A stretch of DNA of 64,000 nucleotides from Saccharothrix luteola. Lineage in GTDB: Bacteria > Actinomycetota > Actinomycetes > Mycobacteriales > Pseudonocardiaceae. A model generated the notes under the pieces. It made no database searches and was not told where the DNA came from. It saw only the letters and a list, made by a program, of their open reading frames with translations. This document shows, one piece after another, positions 18,235-25,649 of the stretch. Position 1 is the first letter of the stretch, and each line of letters begins with the position of its first letter. The position numbers and the translations under genes were made by a program. The stretch spans positions 101,621 to 165,620 of the forward strand of contig NZ_JAJHUO010000005.1 in the NCBI RefSeq assembly GCF_020859565.1. Reading direction: 5' to 3'.

Positions 18235-21200
18235 CTAGGCGCAGGGGTCCTTCCCCGCGTTGACCACGTCCAGGTCCTCGGGCGGCGCCGTCTTGCCCGG
18301 ATCGGTGCCCGCCGGCTGCGGGGCCCGGACCTCCTCGTCCCAGCCGGGGCCGATCAGCAGCTGCACCGAGCCGCCCATGTTCGCCTGGAACTGCAACGTC
18401 GCGCCGGGCACCGAGGACAGCAGCGTCGCCGCCGCGTCCTCCGCGCCGATCCCGTACAGGATCACGGTCTTCTCGGCGGGCGGCGCGTCACCGGGGATGA
18501 CGACGTCGTAGCCGAGCTCCCGCAACGCCAAGGTGGTCCGGCGGGACGCGCCGTCGTTGTCCGGGTCGCCGTTGCGCACCTGGACCTTCAGTCCCTTGTG
18601 GTCGATGACCTTGCCCTGCTTCGGGCCGGCCGGCGGCGTGGAGGTCTGCGTCGCGCCCTGGGCGGCCTGGTTCGGGTCGGTCGCCGTGGTGTCCGGGGTC
18701 TCCTCCGGCAGCGGGGTGCCGTCGATGATCGCCTGGAACAACGCCCTGGTTTCCTCTTCCTTCAACAGCTCCAGGTTGTCGTCGTTGGACTTCGTGGGGC
18801 CTTCGGACGTCTTGTGCGGGACGGTGACGAACGTGACCCGGCCCGCTTCCAGGCTCTGCAACGACTGCGCCAGCGTCAGCATGTCGTTCACGCCGATGTT
18901 CTGGCCCACGGTGGACGCGGCGAACGCGTTGAGGAAGGCGTTGAGCTTGCCCGGGTTCAGCAGGATCTCCGACGACAACGCCTTGCGCAGCAACGACGAC
19001 AGGAACTTCTGCTGCCGCGTCACGCGGTCGTAGTCGCCGAGCACCTCGCCGTCGACCTTGCGGGCGCGCACGTAGTCCAGCGCCTTGTCGCCGTTGACCT
19101 CGAACTTGCCCGCCTTGTCGAAGATCACGCCGAGCTCGTCGTCGTCCATCGGCCTCGGCACGCACACCGGGACGGTGCCGATGGCGTCGACCATGCCCTT
19201 GAAGCCGTTGAAGTCGACGCTGATGAAGTGGTTGATCTCCAGGCCGGTCAGCTCGGTCATGAACGCGCTGACGCACTTCGGGCCGCCGATCGCGTACGGC
19301 TCGTTGGCCTTCACGTCCTCCTCGGCCTCGAGCGTCTCGCCGGTGTACTCGCCGGTGTCGGGGTTCCACCGCTCGCACTTGGGCCGCTTGATGAGGAGGT
19401 CACGCGGCACGGAGACGACGACCATCCGCTTACGGTCGGCCGGGATGTGCGCGAGCATCAGGACGTCCGAGCGCGCGCCCGCGGTGTCCTCGGAGTTCGG
19501 GTCGCCGACGCCGTCCTGCGGCTTCGCGCCCGCGCGGGTGTCCGAGCCGACGATGAGGAAGTTCTCGTCGCCGAGCTGCTTCTCCGCCTCGTGCACCGCG
19601 GCGGAGTTCGTGTTCAGCGCGTCGATCTCGGTGAACTTGCTGTCGATGTAGAACATCGCGCCCCAGCCGAGGCCGGTCGACACGAACACCAGCACGGCGG
19701 CGGTCAGCGCGACGACCTTGACCGCGCGCACGATCTTGCTGTGCTTGGCCGTCCGGCCGCCGCGGCGCGGGCCGTCGTCGTGGGGGTCGTCGACCGGCGA
19801 GGCGTACTCGGTGGCGTCCTCGTCGTGCTCGGCCTTCCACGGCATGAGCTTCTGGCGGCGTTCCTTGCGCAGGCGTTCCTGCTCGGCCAGCTCGTCGTGG
19901 ACGGCGGAGAAGCGGGCCAGCGTGTGGTCGACCTCGCGACGCTTCTTGACGTCGTCGCTGATGGCCTCCATCTCCGTGGTGAGGCTGGCCGGGTCGATGG
20001 CCTCGCGCGGCTCCGGGCCCGCGTCGAGGCGGGCGGCGATGACGGGCGGCGCCTGGTCGGGCGCGGCGGCGGGGCCGTCGTCGGCGAACCTCCGGCCGGG
20101 CACGTCGCCGGCCGGGCGCGGTCCGCTGCCGTCCTCCGCGAGCCGGCGCGGTCCGCTGCCGTCGACCGGCACGACCGGTGGGCCGTCGGCGAGGCGGCGG
20201 GGCCCGCTGCCCTCGGGACGGCGGCTCGGGTCTTCGCCGGGCGGGACGGGCGCGGGGCGGCGGGGGTCGACGGCCGGGTCGGGTCGGCGGCCGGGGCGCG
20301 GCGCGCCGGTCAGGTCGTGCGGTCCGCTGCCGTCGGCGAGGCGACGGGGTCCGTCGGCCGGCAGGCCGGGACGGGGGCGTTGGCCGGTGTGCTCGCCGGG
20401 GCGCGGCCCGTCCGCGAGCCGCCTCCCGATGCCGTCGGCCGGGGCGCCTTCGGCGACGCGGCGTCCCGGCGGTCCTGCTTCCTCGGGCCGCGGGCGCGGG
20501 CCAGTGCCGTCCGCCAGGCGACGAGGCGCGTCGGGCGCCGGTGGCGGGTTGCCGTCCGCCGACCGCCGTGGCGCGCCTGGCGCGAGGTCTTCGGGCCGCG
20601 GGCGTGGTCCGCTTCCGTCGGCCAGGCGGCGAGGCGTGTCGGGTGCGAGGCCGTCGGACCGGGGCCGTGGTCCGCTGCCGTCGGCCAGGCGACGGGGTGC
20701 GTCGGGGGCCAGGTCTTCGGGGCGCGGGCGCGGTCCGCTGCCGTCGGCGAGGCGGCGGGGTGTGTCGGGGGCCAGGTCTTGGGGGCCGTTGCCGTCCGCC
20801 AGGCGCCTGGGCGGTGTGTCGGGCGCGAGACCTTCGGGCCGGAGCCGTGGTCCGCTGCCGTCGGGGAGCCGTCGACCCGGCGCGGCGCCGGGGAGGTCCG
20901 GGCGCGGGCGTTGGCCGGTGCTCTCGGCGCGTCGTGGCCCGGCCGGGTCCTGCGGGCGGCCGTTGGTCGGAAAGCGCGTTCCAGGCTCGGCGGGAGGCGC
21001 GGGGCGCGGGGCGACCGGACGCCCCGGGCCGACGTCGTCCGGTCGGCCGGCGTAGCCGTTCGCGGGTCCGCCGGCCGGCGGGGGCGCGGGACGGCGGCGG
21101 GTGCCGGTGTCCTCCGGCACGGGACGCGGCGTCCGGGTGCCGGTGCCGTCACCGGCGGCGAAGAAGTCGTTCGGGGGCGGTGCGGTGGGGCGGCGGCCGG

Positions 21201-21582
21201 CGACCGGCGGTGCGCCGTTGGTCGGCCTGGGCCGGGTGCCGGTGTCCTCGGGTGACGGTGGCGCGTAGTCCACCGGCGGCACTTGCCTGCGCGGCGGCTC
21301 GGGCGCGGCACGGCGGCCGGAGCCCTCGGGGGCGTGCCTGCCGTTCTGGGGCGGCGTGGGTCTGCGGGGCGGCTCTGGCTCGGGCGCGGCGCGCCTGCCG
21401 GTGTCCGACGGACCGGGCGGGACCGGGCGTGGGATGTTCGTGCGGCTGTGCTGTTCCAGCAGGTCGGACACGCTCAGCCCGCCATCGTCCAGCGACCTGC
21501 GGCGACGGCCGGTCGGCTGGTCCTCCTGAGGGGCCTGGTCACCTCCGGGTCCGGGGCCGCCACGGCGGGGCTCGTCGGGCAC
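18235..21582 (-). CDS. LytR-CpsA-Psr (LCP) family protein with long repetitive N-terminus
   Basis: 1115 residues. The first about 540 are Pro/Arg/Gly-rich and partly built from tandem units around 'RRLADGSGPRPRPEDLAPD'. A hydrophilic helix follows, then one transmembrane helix near residues 613-640 (VVALTAAVLVFVSTGLGWGAMF), the LCP domain at about 680-860 with the pyrophosphate-binding signatures 'GSDTRAG', 'VVVSVPRDLL' and 'ALDYVRARK', and a LytR_C domain near 995-1090. LCP enzymes attach glycopolymers to peptidoglycan outside the membrane; in mycolata they join arabinogalactan. The family is usually 300-500 residues, so the cytoplasmic extension is unusually long. Matches the Rv0822c position. 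Confidence 0.92.
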   Translation of the reverse strand: MPDEPRRGGPGPGGDQAPQEDQPTGRRRRSLDDGGLSVSDLLEQHSRTNIPRPVPPGPSDTGRRAAPEPEPPRRPTPPQNGRHAPEGSGRRAAPEPPRRQVPPVDYAPPSPEDTGTRPRPTNGAPPVAGRRPTAPPPNDFFAAGDGTGTRTPRPVPEDTGTRRRPAPPPAGGPANGYAGRPDDVGPGRPVAPRPAPPAEPGTRFPTNGRPQDPAGPRRAESTGQRPRPDLPGAAPGRRLPDGSGPRLRPEGLAPDTPPRRLADGNGPQDLAPDTPRRLADGSGPRPRPEDLAPDAPRRLADGSGPRPRSDGLAPDTPRRLADGSGPRPRPEDLAPGAPRRSADGNPPPAPDAPRRLADGTGPRPRPEEAGPPGRRVAEGAPADGIGRRLADGPRPGEHTGQRPRPGLPADGPRRLADGSGPHDLTGAPRPGRRPDPAVDPRRPAPVPPGEDPSRRPEGSGPRRLADGPPVVPVDGSGPRRLAEDGSGPRPAGDVPGRRFADDGPAAAPDQAPPVIAARLDAGPEPREAIDPASLTTEMEAISDDVKKRREVDHTLARFSAVHDELAEQERLRKERRQKLMPWKAEHDEDATEYASPVDDPHDDGPRRGGRTAKHSKIVRAVKVVALTAAVLVFVSTGLGWGAMFYIDSKFTEIDALNTNSAAVHEAEKQLGDENFLIVGSDTRAGAKPQDGVGDPNSEDTAGARSDVLMLAHIPADRKRMVVVSVPRDLLIKRPKCERWNPDTGEYTGETLEAEEDVKANEPYAIGGPKCVSAFMTELTGLEINHFISVDFNGFKGMVDAIGTVPVCVPRPMDDDELGVIFDKAGKFEVNGDKALDYVRARKVDGEVLGDYDRVTRQQKFLSSLLRKALSSEILLNPGKLNAFLNAFAASTVGQNIGVNDMLTLAQSLQSLEAGRVTFVTVPHKTSEGPTKSNDDNLELLKEEETRALFQAIIDGTPLPEETPDTTATDPNQAAQGATQTSTPPAGPKQGKVIDHKGLKVQVRNGDPDNDGASRRTTLALRELGYDVVIPGDAPPAEKTVILYGIGAEDAAATLLSSVPGATLQFQANMGGSVQLLIGPGWDEEVRAPQPAGTDPGKTAPPEDLDVVNAGKDPCA
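20490..20880. repeat. 63-bp-type coding tandem repeats in the LCP gene
   Basis: About six imperfect copies of a 21-codon unit (PRRLADGSGPRPRPEDLAPD, with variants) lie in tandem inside the N-terminal region of the LCP protein. Shorter relatives continue on both sides. Copy number is likely to vary between strains. Confidence 0.75.
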
Positions 21583-21792
21583 CCGGTCTCCCTTCAGCTT
21601 CGGTCATTAGTCGGTCGTCATCACGAGTTGACGACAGCAAGGACACATTGGTTGCACCAACGGCGTGTCACTTGCCTTGGCGATACTACGGATGACGGCC
21701 AGTCCTGACGACCACTCCCGGTGATACAGGGGTCGGCAGTACTCGGTTGCGCGCAGCAGACTACGTCCGAAAGGGTGAGTGACGGTCAGGTG

Positions 21793-22656
21793 TCAGTAAC
21801 CGGCGACCCGCGATTCGGCTATGCCCCGTCGCCCGGAAGCGGCACCCGCCAGGAGGACGCGGCCGTTCTCGCGATAGGCGACGGCGTTCCGTCCTGACTG
21901 CTTGGCGGTGTAGAGCAAGCTGTCCGCGCGCAGGAGTTGCTGCTCCGGACCGACCGGCGGACGCGTCGGCGCGCCTGCCGATGCCGGCTCATAGGCCAAT
22001 CCGATGCTGACGGTCACTCGCAAACCGGGCGCGAGGGAAGCCCAGGCGTGACGCTCGACACGCAGCCGGGCCGACTCGGCGATCTCCACGGCCGGCGCGG
22101 GCTCGACGTCGGGCAGCACGAGCACGAACTCCTCGCCACCGTAGCGGGCGCAGAAACCGCCCTCCGGCAGCTCCTCCTGCAACAGTTCGACCACGCGCTG
22201 CAACACCCGGTCACCCAAGAGGTGCCCGAACGTGTCATTCACCTGCTTGAACCAGTCCAGGTCGATCAACGCGATGGCGAGGCCCGCCGCGGTGGAGCCG
22301 CGCTCGGCGACCATGTGGAGCAGGCGCTCGTCCAGGTATCTGCGGTTGTAGCTGTCGGTGAGGCTGTCGCGCAGGCTCTGCTCGCGGGCCTCGGCGTGCT
22401 CGCGGCGCAACCGGTCGACCTCCCGGCGCAGCTGCTCGGGCACCTGCGGCGGGTCGTCCTGGTCGGCGTAGACCAGGTCGAACGCGGAGCGCAGGTGCTG
22501 GTAGGCCTGTCGCCACTGGCCCCGGGAGGCGAGCAGCGCGGCGATCGACTCGTGCAGTTGCACCAGGCCGGTGCCCTCGCTCTCGGACGCGGGCATGCCC
22601 CCTCCGTGCCGGCCGTCGCGGTCGGACTCCGCGACTTCGGGTCGCAGTGCGGTCAT
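21793..22656 (-). CDS. GGDEF-domain diguanylate cyclase
   Basis: 287 residues from MTALRPEVAES, chosen because GGGAGGTGAG lies just before the ATG. The N-terminal about 110 residues are helical, ending in a charged coiled coil ('LRREVDRLRREHAEAREQ'). The GGDEF domain follows, with the active-site loop 'RYGGEEFVLVLP' near residue 170 intact and the Mg-binding 'ALIDLDWFKQVND' in place. It should make cyclic-di-GMP. No EAL domain, receiver domain or membrane helix is seen; the input may be sensed by the helical N-terminus. The Arg/Asp inhibitory site (RxxD) is not obvious. Confidence 0.9.
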   Translation of the reverse strand: MTALRPEVAESDRDGRHGGGMPASESEGTGLVQLHESIAALLASRGQWRQAYQHLRSAFDLVYADQDDPPQVPEQLRREVDRLRREHAEAREQSLRDSLTDSYNRRYLDERLLHMVAERGSTAAGLAIALIDLDWFKQVNDTFGHLLGDRVLQRVVELLQEELPEGGFCARYGGEEFVLVLPDVEPAPAVEIAESARLRVERHAWASLAPGLRVTVSIGLAYEPASAGAPTRPPVGPEQQLLRADSLLYTAKQSGRNAVAYRENGRVLLAGAASGRRGIAESRVAGY

Positions 22657-22836
22657 CGCGCTCACCTCCCTTCTTGCCAAGGTGTCGTCTGATCCGAGGC
22701 GACGCTTGAGCGGGCGGGACGCGTCATAGAGGGATTTCCCTCGACTGGTTGACCGTGCACTGCTCCGAACTAGTGGCATTCAGTGATCGAAAAGCCGAGA
22801 AGTTCACCGAGCGTGGTCAACCGGGTCGGCGTCACC

Positions 22837-23292
22837 TCAATTGACGCACGGGGCGAAGCCGTAGGCCTTGCCGTTGAGCAGCACGACGTGCTGCGAGCCG
22901 ATCTGGCTGCCGATCTCGGAGCCGTCCTGCACGACGGTGAGCGTGACCGCGACGACCAGCACCACGCCGCGCGGGTGCTCGTCCTCGCCGGGCGGCGCCC
23001 ACGCCGGGTCCAGGCGCAGCGTCGACATGGTCGGCTGCACCTTGATCGTGCCCGCGGGCAGCTCGCAGTCCTCGTCGCGGAAGTCCGGGTGCTGGGTGTC
23101 CTTGAGCAGGTCGCGCTGCTCGGTCGTGCCCTGCCCGCCCGCCTCGTTGAGGTCGGCGAAGTAGCCGGACACGAGTTCCCGCTCCACGTCGGTGACCTGG
23201 AGCGGCCGGGCGGCGCCGGTGATCGCCGAGCCGCAGCCGGCCAGCAGGAGGGCACACGCCAGCGCCGTCGCGGCGCGCGCCACGTCAGCCAC
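22837..23292 (-). CDS. Small secreted lipoprotein of unknown function
   Basis: 151 residues. A GTG at 23292 overlaps the stop of dus. The signal peptide ends at 'LLLAGC' with Cys20 as lipid anchor. Two further Cys residues (in 'DEDCELP' and near the C-terminus 'FAPCVN') could form a disulfide. No family is recognised. The overlap with dus suggests co-transcription; a second GTG at 23283 would give nearly the same protein. Confidence 0.75.
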   Translation of the reverse strand: MADVARAATALACALLLAGCGSAITGAARPLQVTDVERELVSGYFADLNEAGGQGTTEQRDLLKDTQHPDFRDEDCELPAGTIKVQPTMSTLRLDPAWAPPGEDEHPRGVVLVVAVTLTVVQDGSEIGSQIGSQHVVLLNGKAYGFAPCVN

Positions 23293-24433
23293 CCGAGTGC
23301 AGTTCGTCGGCGCCGACGGGCACGGTGGCGTCCTCGGGGTCGTCCAGCCAGCCCTCGGGCAGCACGACCTTGCCGGGCGAGCCCTGCCTGCCGCGCGGCT
23401 CGTCGGCGTTGTCCGGGAACTCCAGCGTCGGGTCGAGCCTGCCGACCAGGTCGTCCAGCTCGGCGAGGGTGGAGACCATGGCGAGGTTGCGCCGCAGCTC
23501 CGCGCCGACCGGGAAGCCCTTCAGGTACCAGGCCACGTGCTTGCGCAGGTCGCGCAGGCCCTTGTCCTCGCCGAGGAAGTCCGCGAGCAGCACGCCGTGC
23601 CGGCGCAGGATGTCCGCGACCTGGCCGAGCCGCGGCCCCGGCGGGATCGGTTCGCCGCGGAACGCCGCCTGCAACTCGCCGAACAGCCACGGCCGGCCGA
23701 GGCAGCCGCGGCCGACGACGACTCCGTCGCAGCCGGTTCGGGCGACCATGTCCAGGGCGTCGCGAGCGCTGAAGATGTCGCCGTTGCCGAGCACGGGGAT
23801 GCTGGTCACGGCCTCCTTCAGGCGGGCGATGGCGGACCAGTCGGCCTTGCCGGAGTAGCGCTGGGACGCGGTGCGCGCGTGCAGGGCGACCGCCTGCGCG
23901 CCCTCGTCCTCGGCGATGCGGCCCGCGTCGAGGTAGGTGAGGTGCTCGTCGTCGATGCCGATGCGGAACTTGACCGTCACGGGCACGCCGGCGGGCTCGG
24001 CGGCGCGCACCGCGGCGCGCACGATCTGCCGGAACAGCTGCCGCTTGTACGGCAGGGCCGCGCCGCCGCCCTTGCGCGTCACCTTGGGCACCGGGCAGCC
24101 GAAGTTCATGTCGATGTGGTCGGCCCGGTCCTCGTCCACGATGATCCTCGCGGCTTCGGACATCGACTTCGGGTCGACGCCGTAGAGCTGCATCGAGCGG
24201 GGGCTCTCGTCGGCGCCGAACGTGATCATCTGCATCGTCTTGGCGTCGCGCTCGACGATCGCCCGTGCGGTGATCATCTCGCAGACGTAGAGCGACGTGG
24301 GGCTGCCGAACTCGCGGCAGAGCTGCCGGAAGGCCACGTTGGTGATGCCCGCCATGGGTGCGAGCACGACGGCGGGATCGACCGGGTAGCGGCCGATCTT
24401 CAGGGGCTTGGTGGTGTGCAAGGCGGTGGACAT
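23285..24433 (-). CDS. dus: tRNA-dihydrouridine synthase
   Basis: 382 residues from MSTALHTTKPLKIG. TIM-barrel Dus signature: 'VLAPMAGITNVAFRQLC', catalytic Cys in 'DMNFGCPVPKVTRKGGG' near residue 111, and FMN-binding 'VLGNGDIF' and 'GVVVGRGCLGRPW'. It reduces uridines in tRNA D-loops with FMN and NADPH. This corresponds to the Rv0823c position of the conserved block. The C-terminal 40 residues are hydrophilic and poorly conserved in the family. Confidence 0.95.
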   Translation of the reverse strand: MSTALHTTKPLKIGRYPVDPAVVLAPMAGITNVAFRQLCREFGSPTSLYVCEMITARAIVERDAKTMQMITFGADESPRSMQLYGVDPKSMSEAARIIVDEDRADHIDMNFGCPVPKVTRKGGGAALPYKRQLFRQIVRAAVRAAEPAGVPVTVKFRIGIDDEHLTYLDAGRIAEDEGAQAVALHARTASQRYSGKADWSAIARLKEAVTSIPVLGNGDIFSARDALDMVARTGCDGVVVGRGCLGRPWLFGELQAAFRGEPIPPGPRLGQVADILRRHGVLLADFLGEDKGLRDLRKHVAWYLKGFPVGAELRRNLAMVSTLAELDDLVGRLDPTLEFPDNADEPRGRQGSPGKVVLPEGWLDDPEDATVPVGADELHSGG

Positions 24434-24476
24434 CGCCGTCCATTGTCGCCCAGCGCTGGTAGTGGTGGGTGCCACA

Positions 24477-25091
24477 TCACCGAATCGCCCTCACCCGCCA
24501 CGCCTGCTCCAGCGCCAGGACGTGCCCGGTCGTGGAGGTGATGTCGGCGTCCGCGCCGGCGCGGGCACGCAGCCCGGGCACCTCGCCGGTGTACCGGCGG
24601 TGGGTCTGCGCGTCGGGCCAGAACGTGGCGACGAGGTGGCGGTTCGCGGACAGGCGCGCGACCACGCCGCCGAGCACACCCGCCGCCGCCATCGCCGGCC
24701 CCCACACCTCGCGCTGGACGTCGGCGAAGTGGTCCTCCGCGCCCGCGGCGAGCAGGCAGTCCGCGACGCGCAGCACCGGACCCTCGATCGCCTCGGTCAG
24801 GGTCGCCACCGTGCCGGGCAGGGTGAGGACCGTCTCACCGAGCGCGACCGCGATGTCCCGGTAGCCGCTCGCGTCGGCGACCGCGTCGTGCCGGTCGCGC
24901 AGGAACACCTCGTGGCTCGCGGCGTCCGCCCACAGCGCGAGCACGTGCGCGCGGCCCGTTCGCGGGTCCCAACCGCCGACCTGCCCGACCAGCCCCGGCT
25001 GGTCGCCGATCACCGTCCACCTAGCCTGAGCGGCGCCGAACCGCTCGCGCGATGCCGTCGGCACGTCACAGGTTATCCACTTGGCGAGCAC
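24477..25091 (-). CDS. DUF4937/YdbC-like protein
   Basis: About 204 residues starting at a GTG (VLAKWITCDV). Two repeats of a ferredoxin-like fold are suggested by 'GLVGQVGGWDPRTGRAHVLALW' and 'GVLGGVVARLSANRHLVATFW', as in the DUF4937 family, related in shape to antibiotic biosynthesis monooxygenases. No catalytic residue can be named. The start was set by comparison with the usual family N-terminus (M-L-x-K-W-I). It is the last chromosomal gene before the integrated element. Confidence 0.72.
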   Translation of the reverse strand: MLAKWITCDVPTASRERFGAAQARWTVIGDQPGLVGQVGGWDPRTGRAHVLALWADAASHEVFLRDRHDAVADASGYRDIAVALGETVLTLPGTVATLTEAIEGPVLRVADCLLAAGAEDHFADVQREVWGPAMAAAGVLGGVVARLSANRHLVATFWPDAQTHRRYTGEVPGLRARAGADADITSTTGHVLALEQAWRVRAIR

Positions 25092-25367
25092 GGGGCGCCT
25101 CCGTCCGTCGAGGCCGTCGATCCTGCGACCTCGTCCGCGCTGGAGGTCAAGTGCCGGATCACGGCTGGACGACCCTGGGCTGGGGAGTGCGGCGAGCGAC
25201 ATGGGCCCGCAGGGATTCGGTCAGCTCCCGGACACGGTCGTGGACGAGGCCGCGAGGGCGAGCGCCGCAGCGAGGTGCTTATCGCCCACCTGTGCCCAAC
25301 GCCGGCGCACTCACCCGTTCCGGTGGAGTTCACCGGCATTCGTTTTCCGGGCGAAGTGCAATGGAAA

Positions 25368-25407
25368 TGGTGGGCCGCCAGGGACTCGAACCCTGAACCC
25401 GAAGATT
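25368..25407. repeat. attL-type 40-bp direct repeat (3' fragment of tRNA-Lys)
   Basis: Identical over 40 bases to 40966-41005, the 3' part of the tRNA-Lys gene from the CCA end to the anticodon loop. This is the left boundary of the element. The flanks, 25092-25367 on the chromosome side and 25408-25649 on the element side, hold no convincing gene. Confidence 0.93.
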
Positions 25408-25649
25408 GTGGATCTACTTTTCTCGTCGTCTGCCAGTACCTTCCATGACCCACCGCTGCCTGCGGTAACTTCCGATCGTAATCGACGCTGCGGATGGAAC
25501 GATACGGTCGTCTGTCGTTGTTAATCGGGGGTAACTGAGGGGTCCGTCTTGTTGTAGGAGTGGCTGTCACGCCGCCTGTGCTTCCTGCGTCCGGAGGTCC
25601 ATGTTCCCCGCTCGTGGCGATCCAATATGCGAAGTCCCTTCGGGCCACC

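Noticed and set aside
22770..24443. 557-codon minus-strand frame overlapping dus
   Set aside because: The dus frame has full catalytic motifs; this one is Arg/Pro/His-rich nonsense in another phase.
25368..25410. Second complete tRNA at the left end of the element
   Set aside because: Only the 3' 40 bases of tRNA-Lys are present; the 5' half is replaced by element sequence.
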